This document shows, piece after piece, positions 33,823-45,090 of a stretch of DNA of 64,000 bases; the stretch's first letter is position 1, and every line of letters begins with the position of its first letter. Made by a program: the position numbers and the translations under genes. The notes under the pieces are model-generated. The model saw nothing but the letters and a program-made list of their open reading frames with translations. It ran no database searches and was not told the origin of the DNA. Origin of the DNA: Hofstenia miamia (Eukaryota > Xenacoelomorpha > Acoela); NCBI GenBank assembly GCA_004352715.1, contig SCFE01000096.1, positions 473,909 through 537,908 on the forward strand. The letters run 5' to 3'.

Positions 33823-36093
33823 GATAGGACCAGATCGTTTTGTTGGTGTTTGATAATTTCCTCTTCAGAGATTTCCTCACGAATTAGTATTGGTAGAATT
33901 TCCTTACCATTTCTATCAGCATTTATCTCAGGAATTAGTTCATACTCAGTGTGGGGGATGAATGTGAACGGTATCTTTTCCCCAGCTGGCTTTTTGAGAT
34001 CTCGTTATTGACTTAGTCTTTTCAGCCAGATCAGGAATGAACATACCATAATAGTTCAAGAATCCCATTAACCTCTGCACGTCTTTCCTACTTCGGGGTG
34101 TTTTGATTCGCTCTAAGAATTGCTTGGCATTAGTTTTAATTGAGATTTTTCCATGTTCAATCACCCTTCCCAAAAAAGTGACTTTGATCTGGGCTAAAGA
34201 GCATTTATTTCCATTGACTTTAAGACCAGCGTTCTGTAATAACTCCAGAGTTCTGTGTAACTTCCTAAGGTGTTCGTCAAAGGTGTCACTGGCGACTAAG
34301 ATGTCGTTGATGTATGCAGAAATCCCTGGTTCCAAAATGTTAGAGTCGTTAGTCAATACTTTGGTGACATAACGCTGAAACGTTGCTGGCGCATTACATA
34401 ATCCGAACGCCATATATTTCCATTCGTATAGTCCGTACGGAGTGATAAAAGCGGTCTTGGGAATATCGGACTTACGCATTGGTACCTGCCAGTAAGCCTT
34501 GCAAAGATCGAGGCAGGAGAAAAACTTATACTTGGTAGCGTCGTATAAAAGATCTTCAATTCGAGGTAATGGGTAAGCGTCTTTAACTGTAATGTCATTC
34601 AACTTACGAAAATCAATGCAGAGTCGATATTTTTCACCTTGTCTAATAAACACGGTGGGTGCCGCATAGGGACTATTACTCCCTTGGATTATCCCACTCT
34701 CTATCAAGTCCTTGAGGATTTTTTCATACTCTGCTTTTAAATTTTCTGGGACTCTTCAGACAGGTAAACGGATTGGCTTTTCTTGTTTTACCTCGATCAC
34801 ATGCTCTTCTCCAATCGCCTGTCCCACACTGATTGCACCGTAGTTAAATACCTCACTTTTACTACGCAGTACTGAGACAAGAGACATTTTCTCCTGATCG
34901 GTTAAATGTGAATGAGTTTCGTCAGTTACAGTAGGGATCTTCATGGTAGTCGACTCTTCTAGGTCGTGAATGGCGGTACAAATGGACAAACAGGAGGTTG
35001 CAACATTTTCAATTCGAACTGGCACACCAATTATTTGGAGATCACCCTCATTAAATCTCGCTGGATGCTTAGATCCATTCAGAATGGTGACATAAGTGAT
35101 TCCTGCACTTACCTTACACAAATCAGGCGAAAAGGAGATGCCTTTAATATGTTTGCCAGTTTGACCTGCTATCATTACATCACAATTCGCCTCTGGGTTT
35201 GTATACACAGCTACTCGAGTCCAGTGTCTTGCTTCTAAATAGACGGGCTCTTTCAAGTGGAACACAACTTCCCTTTCAGGAATGGTTGCTAGCTGTGTGG
35301 CATCCTGATCCTTTATGGATATCGTGTTGTTCTTGTAATCAATCACGCATGAGTTTTTTTCCAAAAAATCGTTCCCCAATATCAGATCATACGGAAGTGG
35401 GTGATTAGAGGTGTCAATGACGATTAGATCTACTTCAAATCGTTCGGTACGAATCTGTAGTGCCGCGTTTTTTAGCTTCCCTTTTAGAGAAATCGCATTT
35501 CCTGAGGCATCGATAAGTTTAATGTCGGCTGAAGGATTGAGGGAGTCACGGGTAAAACAGATATCCTTACAGCACTCGTCGCTAATGATGGATGCGGCGG
35601 CTCCGGTATCAATTGTGGCATTAATAATCCTTCCATTCATTTCCACAGGAATTAAGTTCTTCCTTATCATATTAGTAATTACTAATACGTCCTGTGCACG
35701 TTTCGAGGGAGTCGGCGCTCCCGTCAATTTAAATGAGGCTCGGTTTCGTTCAAGTCTACTAATAAGGTGTCAGAAGAATAGGCAACCGGCGGCTCGTCAA
35801 CTACAAAACCCTCGCCTTCAGCAACTATCTGAATCTTGGCCTTACAGTTTGATTTGAAATGCCCTTTTTCACCACAACGGAAACATCTGACTGAGGACAT
35901 ATCGAATTCCTTCTTTAGAAGGGTCTTTTTATTCTGATCCACCTTTCCAGTAGTACCGGAGAGCTCATAGAGATCCTTATCAATTCGATTGGAGTTGTAG
36001 ATCATGTAGACTACACTGATAGCTTTTCTGATAATCTCGTGTAAATTTTCTTCTGGATCACATTTCATTTCCAGGCGACTTCGGATCGACGGA
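33823..36093 (-). pseudogene. Ty3/gypsy Gag end, protease and RT, element 2, piece ii
   Basis: From right to left: the Gag C-terminus with zinc knuckle CFRCGEKGHFKSNC (35880), a stop, then protease with NATIDTGAAASIIS (35625) and LILGNDFLEKN (35370), and RT (34707-34020) with RLCIDFRKLN and DLCKAYWQVPM. The RT catalytic motif reads AYINDI: the first of the two catalytic aspartates is Asn. After KTKSIT (34020) the sequence jumps straight to the segment before integrase, so the rest of RT and RNase H is deleted. A TGA lies between protease and RT near 34756. It overlaps pieces i and iii in content, so it is a distinct copy. Confidence 0.82.
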
Positions 36094-36094
36094 G

Positions 36095-38125
36095 NGCGTT
36101 TTTTAGCTTCCCTTTTAGAGAAATCGCATTTCCTGAGGCATTGATAAGTTTAATGTCGGCTGGAGGATTGAGGGAGTCACGGGTAAAACAGATATCCTTA
36201 CAGCACTCGTCGCTAATGATGGATGCGGCGGCTCCGGTATCAATCGTGGCATTAATAATCCTTCCGTTCATTTCCACAGGAATTAAGTTCTTCCTTATCA
36301 TATTAGTAATTACTAATACGTCCTGTGCACGTTTCGAGGGAGTCGGCGCTCCCATCAATTTAAATGAGGCTCAATTTCATTTAAGTCTACCAATAAGGTG
36401 TCGGAAGAAGAGGCCACCAATGGTTCGTCAGCTACAAAACCCTCTCCTTCAGCAACTATTTGGATTTTCGCTTTACAGTTCGATTTAAAATGACCCTTCT
36501 CGCCACACCGGAAACACCTAACTGAAGACATGTCGAACTCTTTCTTTAAAATGGTCTTTTTAGGCTGCTCCCTTTTTCCGGTGGTGCCAGAGAGCTCATA
36601 GAGGTCTTTATCGATTTGGTTGGAATTATATATCATGTAAACTACGCTGATTGCCTTTCTGATAATCTCATGCAAACTTTCCTCTGGATCACATTTCATT
36701 TCCAGACGACTACAAATTGAAGGAGGAAATCCTCGACAGATGTACGAAAAGAGATCGTGTCTGGAGTACTCAGGAGACAAACTACTCAAGCGAAAAAGTC
36801 TCTCGACTTGCGTAATGTAATTTCGAATATTGTCTCCTTGCCTAAAGGACATATCGCAAAGCAGCATTTTGTGCTGGTGTTTAATATGAGGAGCCTTGTA
36901 GTGATCTTCAAAAAATCCTACTAACAGTTGATAATCAGTCTTGATAGTTTGATCCAACATCATGTATTGGTTATAGGCCAACCCATTCAAATACAGTGGG
37001 AATTGTGATACAGCGTCCTCTTGCGAGGTCTTGTATTGCTTCATGTGAAGCTCAAATAGGAAAAACCATTCTTCAAATGATTGTGAGACTGCGTCAATTT
37101 GTCCCGTGAACCTATGTAGAACTGAGTGTTTGCTATGCACTGGTATTTGTCTGGGAGTCTTGACGGGAAGTATTGACTGACGAAATCGAGGTCTCTGATC
37201 TGAAGCACGACCAGTAACTGGACTTAAAGCATCAGACGTATGTTCCTTTGAGATTGTATGGGCAGAAACTGCAGAAACACAAGGTGGTGGCTGCACGGGA
37301 CTTGTTGGAGTGAACTCTCAATCTTGATTACTAGTAGTGGCGGTGGCAATAGATGCTTGCGTAAACGTAGGAGTAGATGACACAAATGGGTGTATGCACG
37401 ACAACACTGGAGGAACTATATCTCTCTGTTCATCATGCTGAGAGGGTGTAGGAGCGTTCAACAGAACAGGGGTTGCAGCTTTACCTTGAAGCATATGGGC
37501 AAACTTCTCAGTTACCGTATCAGCAAAATCCCCTAAAGCTTCATTTAATGTCGCATGCATGACGAATTCGTCTACAGGGAGTTTCAGGAGGTTAGCTTCT
37601 TCCGCCTTAGCCATTTGATTTTTCAACTCGTGAATTTGTAATTCCAACACAACAGTTGATTCTAACATTCTCATTTCCATCTTCTGATACGCAACATGTT
37701 GAGGCTTGAAGCGACTCGACCTGGCACTCACTATCCATTCTCATCGCGACTTGCTGTGACAAAGCACCTTTCAAATGCTCGATTTCCATCTGTTGAGTAT
37801 CACAACGGGGCAGAGAATTAATTACATTATCAGTACGATAATCAGGACGAAATGGAATGGGAGGAGCATTTTGCGTATTTAAAACTCTGCGCAGTCGTCG
37901 CTGAATGTCGGGGCTGCTTGTACCTTCTCGTGCGTATGAACTAGTTGATGCCAGATGATCATCTTGACGTTGAGACGACGTTTGAATAGGAGAAGTCAGA
38001 GGGCAGAAGTTTAACAACGATCCAACGGTGCAAGGGGCAACGTCCTGGTTGCCAGCGCTTACACAGGGGACACTCAGAGGAGTCCCAAAAGTAGGAGAAT
38101 AAGTAACTGTATGATTTGAATCCAT
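36095..38125 (-). pseudogene. Ty3/gypsy Gag with start of protease, element 2, piece iii
   Basis: Gag starts at ATG 38125. Its N-terminus is Ser/Pro/Thr-rich, then a helical region (MEMRMLESTVVLELQIHEL) and a Pro-rich linker. The capsid-like part follows at 37140-36650 (EEWFFLFELHMKQYK, VGFFEDHY, YITQVERLFRLSSLSPEY), then the zinc knuckle CFRCGEKGHFKSNC at 36510. Gag is broken by one frame change near 37720 and a TGA at 37318. It stops at 36355. Protease begins in the -1 frame with DTGAAAS at 36250 and is cut at the single N. Gag packages the element RNA and forms the particle. Confidence 0.82.
36355..36364 (-). promoter_or_regulatory. -1 frameshift site TTTAAAT at the gag stop
   Basis: In gag phase the codons read CAT TTA AAT TGA, giving the slippery heptamer T TTA AAT immediately before the stop. 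Protease lies in the -1 frame. The same arrangement is at 35724-35733 in piece ii. Any downstream pseudoknot was not assessed. Confidence 0.65.
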
Positions 38126-38493
38126 CGATCTACAAGAAAAATAACAAGAAAAAATAACTATACTAACAGACAATTGGGAGCACTTCCCAACCACAGAAGA
38201 AACACACAGCTCATGAGAATCATAGAATCCAAGCCCAGTTGTGGGAGTACGGTGGTATTTGGTAATAAATCCAACACATAAAGCACTGAGACAAAAACAG
38301 ATTGGTAACAGGTAAAACACAAACATAGACTAGACTGAACACCAAGAAAAATCGCGATTGCCCTCCTAACAGAGAGAAGAAGGATCTGGACACATCAGTT
38401 GGTAGATTTACACGGAAATCCAATTGCCGTCAGGCACCAAAGCCAAATCAGAACCAACTCAATACCACCAAGAGAGACAACCAAAAATATGTT
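38126..38493 (-). other. Leader of gypsy element 2
   Basis: Untranslated stretch between the primer binding site and the gag ATG; probably carries the packaging signal. It resembles 49202-49697. Confidence 0.55.
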
Positions 38494-38509
38494 GTTATCA
38501 TGGTCGCCA
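38494..38509 (-). promoter_or_regulatory. Primer binding site, tRNA-Arg-like
   Basis: On the minus strand TGGCGACCATGATAAC follows directly on the LTR end (TTCTACA). It resembles the TGGCGACCGTGAC site used with tRNA-Arg by 412/mdg1-type gypsy elements. Confidence 0.65.
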
Positions 38510-38734
38510 TGTAGAATCACTGGGGTGTGATTCTAGCGAACTCAAAGAGAATACAGTTCAAACTATTTTTATTTACAAATGCTTTGTTCTTTTTATATAC
38601 AAGGTTATTTACAATATTTACAAATATTACAACTACCAGTCACTAACAAGAAAAGCGCGAGGTCTGGCCGATAAATAGTAACAACTACCAGCGATGCTAC
38701 ACGCCGCCCCAGGCCAGACTCGGCGACTTTTCTT
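38510..38734 (-). mobile_element. 5' LTR of gypsy element 2, 3' part
   Basis: Ends in GTGATTCTACA at 38510 (minus strand). It contains a TATA-like TATATAAAAAG at 38589-38599 and an AATAAA-like signal at about 38563-38576, then continues into the gap. These are the promoter and polyadenylation signals expected of an LTR. Confidence 0.7.
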
Positions 38735-39734
38735 NNNNNNNNNNNNNNNNNNNNNNNNNNNNNNNNNNNNNNNNNNNNNNNNNNNNNNNNNNNNNNNNNN
38801 NNNNNNNNNNNNNNNNNNNNNNNNNNNNNNNNNNNNNNNNNNNNNNNNNNNNNNNNNNNNNNNNNNNNNNNNNNNNNNNNNNNNNNNNNNNNNNNNNNNN
38901 NNNNNNNNNNNNNNNNNNNNNNNNNNNNNNNNNNNNNNNNNNNNNNNNNNNNNNNNNNNNNNNNNNNNNNNNNNNNNNNNNNNNNNNNNNNNNNNNNNNN
39001 NNNNNNNNNNNNNNNNNNNNNNNNNNNNNNNNNNNNNNNNNNNNNNNNNNNNNNNNNNNNNNNNNNNNNNNNNNNNNNNNNNNNNNNNNNNNNNNNNNNN
39101 NNNNNNNNNNNNNNNNNNNNNNNNNNNNNNNNNNNNNNNNNNNNNNNNNNNNNNNNNNNNNNNNNNNNNNNNNNNNNNNNNNNNNNNNNNNNNNNNNNNN
39201 NNNNNNNNNNNNNNNNNNNNNNNNNNNNNNNNNNNNNNNNNNNNNNNNNNNNNNNNNNNNNNNNNNNNNNNNNNNNNNNNNNNNNNNNNNNNNNNNNNNN
39301 NNNNNNNNNNNNNNNNNNNNNNNNNNNNNNNNNNNNNNNNNNNNNNNNNNNNNNNNNNNNNNNNNNNNNNNNNNNNNNNNNNNNNNNNNNNNNNNNNNNN
39401 NNNNNNNNNNNNNNNNNNNNNNNNNNNNNNNNNNNNNNNNNNNNNNNNNNNNNNNNNNNNNNNNNNNNNNNNNNNNNNNNNNNNNNNNNNNNNNNNNNNN
39501 NNNNNNNNNNNNNNNNNNNNNNNNNNNNNNNNNNNNNNNNNNNNNNNNNNNNNNNNNNNNNNNNNNNNNNNNNNNNNNNNNNNNNNNNNNNNNNNNNNNN
39601 NNNNNNNNNNNNNNNNNNNNNNNNNNNNNNNNNNNNNNNNNNNNNNNNNNNNNNNNNNNNNNNNNNNNNNNNNNNNNNNNNNNNNNNNNNNNNNNNNNNN
39701 NNNNNNNNNNNNNNNNNNNNNNNNNNNNNNNNNN
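38735..39734. other. Assembly gap (1000 N)
   Basis: Unknown-size gap. It hides the start of the element 2 LTR and most of LINE ORF2. Confidence 0.95.
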
Positions 39735-39929
39735 AGTCTCATTCATCATTAAATTTCTATACAGTTTAAATCCAGACACTAATAATTGGCGAGGGTTTTT
39801 TATTTCAAACAAGAAAACAATGTCATAATCCAACAGTTTCTTCAGAAAAGCACTATCAGATAATTTATTATGCAGTCCATTTATGTTTAGAGACGCTAAA
39901 CACAATTCGGATTCATTGCTATGAGTCAT
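39735..39929 (-). CDS. LINE ORF2, start of the AP-like endonuclease
   Basis: ATG at 39929, five bases after the ORF1 stop. The 65 visible codons contain LCLASLNINGLHNKL and YDIVFLFEIKN, matching the opening of the AP-like endonuclease of non-LTR retrotransposons (metal-binding Asn in LNINGL, the glutamate in E(I/T)xN). The remaining endonuclease and the RT lie in the gap. Clade is not certain; the ORF1 type suggests the CR1/L2/Jockey side. Confidence 0.75.
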
Positions 39930-39934
39930 TTTAT

Positions 39935-40790
39935 CTATAAAAAATGAAGTGGTCTATAAGATTCAATCACCATGCCATCACGTGTTACTTTGCGTGTTTT
40001 TCTGTCATATCTTATATCGCAACCAGCATTTACTCGCTTTGCTCGCTCGTCCTTGACAAATAAAGGATAGACATCAGGTTTAAGGTAAATTTTATTGAAA
40101 GGGTTCCGGCTTCTTTGAGCTTTTTAGCATTAGCGAGAATCTCTTTACGTGCTACGTTTGATTGGAGATGAACAAGGATAGGTCGTTTCTCTCCTGACCC
40201 TAGGCGCTTTATATCTGCGAAGCATGATCTCTCAATGCCTATCCTATCGAAGATAGCAACCACTTTTCCAATGTTTTCAGTTTCACTTAACCCCATAATA
40301 ACAGGATTGTTAACTCTAGTCTTAAAGTCCATATTTTCAAGGAAAATTTGCTGATTATGTGCTGCAACTCATAGGGATTGACATTCTTTTTTGAACTTCA
40401 TCAGATCGTTCACCTTATTTTCTACAACTGAAGCGGACATTCTGAGGTTAAGCAATTCGTCATTCATGGTCTTTTGAGCATCAGAAAAGCTTTTGAAATT
40501 TCCTTTAAGATCATCTAAGTCGGTCTTAATTGACTTTTGGGACCTCTTGATGTCGCTAATATCGGAACATATCTTCTGCAGTATGCATTTAGTTGAGGCA
40601 CTAGCCGTTAATCGTCATTTTCTGCACCCCCGCTGTCTGCAAAATCATCCGCGTCAACATCATCATAATCGTCCTCGCATTCATCATAGGCGTTTTCCAA
40701 AAGTTTCAACATAGCTTCTTTTGACACCTTTCTAGCCTTTGACTTAGAAAGGGCTTTAAATTCGGCAATGGTTTGTGGTTGTGTAGACAT
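39935..40790 (-). pseudogene. LINE ORF1, frameshifted
   Basis: Starts MSTQPQTIAEFKAL at 40790, with an acidic part (YDECEDDYDDVDADD). It changes frame near 40610 and continues with a coiled-coil-like segment (40600-40390) and a stop at about 40370. Next comes the RNA-binding-like core NPVIMGLSE...CFADIKRLGSGEKRP (40300-40180) and RKEILANAKKLKEAG. A second frame change near 40100 is followed by IYLKPDVYPLFVKDERAKRV and the stop at 39935. This order is that of ORF1 proteins which coat LINE RNA. Broken by at least two frame changes. Confidence 0.7.
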
Positions 40791-41063
40791 AGTCAACAAT
40801 TATTTCCAACGCAATTAATTGGTAGTTGTAATCATAGACAAATATCTGTGAGAATTAATCGACGTGAACGAATAACATAACCGACCGTTTGCGTCGGTAG
40901 ACAACATTGTCATAAACAGCAATCATAATTCATATGGTTTGACTGCATGTTTAATCAGAGATAAGAGGCTATCATATGAATTAGTGTCAGTCTTTCATAT
41001 GAACAGAATAGCATTCTGCATATGTGTTTTGCAAACTTTGATTTTTTGTCGGTTACACTATGT
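40791..41063 (-). other. LINE 5' UTR or flank
   Basis: Upstream of LINE ORF1, no open frame of note. It runs into the gap at 41064. Confidence 0.4.
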
Positions 41064-42063
41064 NNNNNNNNNNNNNNNNNNNNNNNNNNNNNNNNNNNNN
41101 NNNNNNNNNNNNNNNNNNNNNNNNNNNNNNNNNNNNNNNNNNNNNNNNNNNNNNNNNNNNNNNNNNNNNNNNNNNNNNNNNNNNNNNNNNNNNNNNNNNN
41201 NNNNNNNNNNNNNNNNNNNNNNNNNNNNNNNNNNNNNNNNNNNNNNNNNNNNNNNNNNNNNNNNNNNNNNNNNNNNNNNNNNNNNNNNNNNNNNNNNNNN
41301 NNNNNNNNNNNNNNNNNNNNNNNNNNNNNNNNNNNNNNNNNNNNNNNNNNNNNNNNNNNNNNNNNNNNNNNNNNNNNNNNNNNNNNNNNNNNNNNNNNNN
41401 NNNNNNNNNNNNNNNNNNNNNNNNNNNNNNNNNNNNNNNNNNNNNNNNNNNNNNNNNNNNNNNNNNNNNNNNNNNNNNNNNNNNNNNNNNNNNNNNNNNN
41501 NNNNNNNNNNNNNNNNNNNNNNNNNNNNNNNNNNNNNNNNNNNNNNNNNNNNNNNNNNNNNNNNNNNNNNNNNNNNNNNNNNNNNNNNNNNNNNNNNNNN
41601 NNNNNNNNNNNNNNNNNNNNNNNNNNNNNNNNNNNNNNNNNNNNNNNNNNNNNNNNNNNNNNNNNNNNNNNNNNNNNNNNNNNNNNNNNNNNNNNNNNNN
41701 NNNNNNNNNNNNNNNNNNNNNNNNNNNNNNNNNNNNNNNNNNNNNNNNNNNNNNNNNNNNNNNNNNNNNNNNNNNNNNNNNNNNNNNNNNNNNNNNNNNN
41801 NNNNNNNNNNNNNNNNNNNNNNNNNNNNNNNNNNNNNNNNNNNNNNNNNNNNNNNNNNNNNNNNNNNNNNNNNNNNNNNNNNNNNNNNNNNNNNNNNNNN
41901 NNNNNNNNNNNNNNNNNNNNNNNNNNNNNNNNNNNNNNNNNNNNNNNNNNNNNNNNNNNNNNNNNNNNNNNNNNNNNNNNNNNNNNNNNNNNNNNNNNNN
42001 NNNNNNNNNNNNNNNNNNNNNNNNNNNNNNNNNNNNNNNNNNNNNNNNNNNNNNNNNNNNNNN
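41064..42063. other. Assembly gap (1000 N)
   Basis: Unknown-size gap. Confidence 0.95.
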
Positions 42064-42390
42064 AAACAACTTTGGCACATTTTCTAAATATAGAAATAAA
42101 TAGCTTAAATTACTATTATCAGAAGCAGATAAAATTGTATTCAAATATAAAATTTATATCTCGCAATATGCAATTAGGAATACCGGATTTTAACTCAATT
42201 TTCCTAATAAATGTTTTAAAATCATATAGAGATTGAGAATTTTTAAGAATAAATCTGATTTTGTTAGAGTTTCAAAGACATAGCATTGGAGAGAATGCCA
42301 ATATATTTTGGATTTCCAAGCATTTTTCTACTATTTGAGAGTCTAAAATATGTATATTTATTACTAGATTTAGCTTCAGATTTTGATGTA
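42064..42390. other. AT-rich stretch, nothing recognised
   Basis: A short open frame in one direction, with no domain and no match elsewhere in the window that I can see. Confidence 0.4.
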
Positions 42391-43130
42391 TTGCAATAAG
42401 TTTAATACATCTGAAGTGTTTCCTTTTGTTATGGTTTCACTAGTATATGTTTTAACACAATTGACAAATATTCGTTTTGCATAACGTTTTGACTTTGCAT
42501 ACACCTCAAATTTACATTTCTAAATGTATAGATCTTGAAATTATATTCTAAAAAATTGCTAATAATCAAAATATGTGAAAGAAAAATTTGTAATGTTTTA
42601 AGTTTTGTTTTTGGATTTATTTTCTCTATGAAGCTTTCAGAATGATGTGTCATTAGAAGCAATTCCCTTTAATAAAATATATTTTCATCAAGTCTAATAC
42701 AAATTTTTGTTAGCAAAGATATTAAATGTGTGAAATTTGTGTATTATTTTGTAATCATATGAAACAAAACTAGTAATATTAACTTTTTAAAATGCAAAAA
42801 TAACTTATATTATTGAATAAATTGAACCGTCACCACTTGAATCCTTGTGAAAACTGAATAATGTGTTAAAATGAAGATATCTTTTCATCATAGACATTTA
42901 ACAAAATCCAAATTTTATGACAGTTTTAGTATAAACTTTAAAAAACGAGAAAGAAAAACATACATACACTTAAATTTGATAATTTCTAGTTGTATATTCA
43001 GAGTTTTTTGTATTTCAAAGTGTTAATAGTTTATGTTTTTATGTGTTTTATTTAATATCACACATAAATACCCATCTTAAGGCATTCTACAAATTACATT
43101 ACGTAGTTGAACAATAAATTTTACTATTTG
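42391..43130. repeat. Copy of the transposon subterminal region at 26691
   Basis: Nearly identical to 26680-27380 in the same orientation (e.g. GTTTAATACATCTGAAGTGT here, GTTTAATACATCTGAAATGT there). No coding function. Confidence 0.8.
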
Positions 43131-43284
43131 CTGAAAAGATTACACAATATATAGAATGCACATTAAAAAAAATCATTTGACAAGATGTGTACAAAGTTTT
43201 TATTTTAAAATTCAAAAGCTATGATACAACTTCAAGTAATTAACATTCATTGATTTGTAGAATGTCTTAAAATTTATATTTAAA

Positions 43285-43545
43285 TTAAATATCCCAAAGG
43301 CAAGTAATTTTTTTGAAAGGACAAAACAAATCACCAAAATGAAAAATGTATAAAGTGGAAAACCCATGTAAAAGTCTATAAATGTGTAAAAATAAGTCAC
43401 AAATGTGAAAAAATGTTGGAAAAGGAATGTAAGTCACAAACATGCAAAAACTTTGGAAAAGAAATATAATTCACAAAAGTGAAAAAATGTTGGAAAAAAT
43501 GTAAGTCTACAAACATGGAAATGTCATATACCAGGTATTTATTTA
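43285..43545 (-). repeat. Terminal repeat, inverted relative to 26180-26400
   Basis: Reverse complement matches 26180-26420, with one minisatellite-like unit (CAAAACAAATCACCAAAATG) and repeated GTAAGTCACAAA phrases. Both outer ends show TTAAGAATTAAATAAATACC. This copy lacks an integrase and looks like an internally deleted, non-autonomous relative. Confidence 0.65.
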
Positions 43546-45090
43546 ATTCTTAATATAAAAGACACCAATAAAATTTTAAAATGTAAGCAATTTCTTATAA
43601 TATAAAATATATATTTTTAAATGGCTTATATATATGTGTATCAATAAATGTTAACAACCAATTTACGACTCTAATAACAAAACATGTTATCAACAATCTT
43701 GAAATGTTTTTATTCTTGAATTCAATGAGAAAAATGTATTGAAAAAATATATATTTCATTTGTACCAGAGACGGTGATTGATAAATCATTTTACTTTATT
43801 AACATTTTAGTTTTGTAGCATCTTTCATTTACATAATTGTATAAATTGGGAAAAACATGTTGTAATTGAGATTGTTTTCCAACATGTGAAAAAATTCTAG
43901 TTTTATATGATTTGAAAGGTTATATTTAATTATTATAATTGTAATGTGATTTCATGTTTGGGAGATATCAATCTTTACAATTGGATACATTTTTGACAGA
44001 TGAACAATAGAATATTGATAAAACCACTTAATTTTGACATTGTCTATGAAAGCATGCAATTTTATACATAGAGCAGATTAATGAAATCTCACATTGATGA
44101 ACAAACTACCCATGAAGATTTAAAACTTTTTGGTAAGCTATTTTTATAATTATATCTCAGATATTGTTTTTGATTCTTAATGCTTTTTTACAATATTATC
44201 TCTAGTTAGTTTTAAAGATATTTCTTTTAAAAACAATTTTATTTTAATGAATTGATCCAAATTTACTGTCTAATGTTAAATTAATTATATATTTTATCAT
44301 AAATAGAAACATTGTTTGTTTGTTAATAAACATTTTTTATTGAATTTATTTAAACTTTTAATTGTCATGTGGTTTATATTGTGATCTGTCACCTCATTTG
44401 ACTTATTAATCATTAATTTAGATATGACCTTGCATTTGTTTCCTACAGAATATCCTCAACAACAATGATGATAAACTAACACAATAGACAAATTTAATAG
44501 TAAGATATATATGATCATTATAAGGAAAGTGTAGAATAAATTGCATTTTTGTCTTGTCTTAAACATGTAAGTGGGTTTTACCACATATGTTTATGATATA
44601 TTAGAAATTGCAAGTTTTTGCATAAACTAGTTCTGAAAAATTATTTTGCTTTTTTACCAAAATAAGACATTATGCTTTTAATGAGTATTATTATCTCTCT
44701 GATTCAAACATTTGTTATTAAATTTTACCAAATAAAACAAGTAAGTAAAATAAACATATAAACTAAATTAATATGGTATTTCCAATGTCATGCATATTAA
44801 TAAAAAGAAACAAGTATGTAAAATAAACATATAAACTAAATTAATGTGATATTTCCAATGTCATATATGTTAATAAAAAAACAAGTATGTAAAATAAGTA
44901 TGTAAACTAAATTAATGTGGTATTTCCTATGTCCATGCAAAAAAGCAAGTCATGTACATTAACAAAAAAGCAAATAACACATGTAAACTAAGTTAGTCCA
45001 TGCAAATATACAAGTAAAAAATTTTTTACATTTTATATAATAAACAAATGTGTTTGCTAACAAATATTATAACAAAAGAGAATATGTTCC
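43546..45090. other. AT-rich non-coding region
   Basis: No supported gene. It contains the tandem repeat at 44720-44950; otherwise nothing recognised. Confidence 0.5.
44720..44950. repeat. Tandem repeat, about 70-bp unit, three copies
   Basis: Each unit holds AACAAGTA(A/T)GTAAAATAA and AACTAAATTAATRTGRTATT followed by TCCxATGTC. A fourth, decayed unit follows. Confidence 0.7.

Larger units (their letters stand above)
29149..38734 (-). mobile_element. Ty3/gypsy element 2, minus strand, CpG-rich, stitched from several pieces
   Basis: Read from right to left: 5' LTR, primer binding site, leader, gag, protease, RT, RNase H, integrase, GPY/F module, then the extra region. Single Ns at 36094 and 33822 join three pieces with overlapping content whose overlaps differ by some percent, so at least two related copies or haplotypes are mixed. 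CpG is frequent, unlike element 1, which indicates a younger insertion. The 3' LTR is in the gap at 28149-29148. Confidence 0.8.

Noticed and set aside
30713-35857. Plus-strand open frames within element 2
   Set aside because: All are antisense to gag-pol and extra-region coding, which is supported by motifs.
43546-45090. tRNA or other structured RNA genes in AT-rich spacers
   Set aside because: No cloverleaf-compatible sequence or A/B box pair was noticed here or elsewhere; a dedicated tRNA scan would decide.
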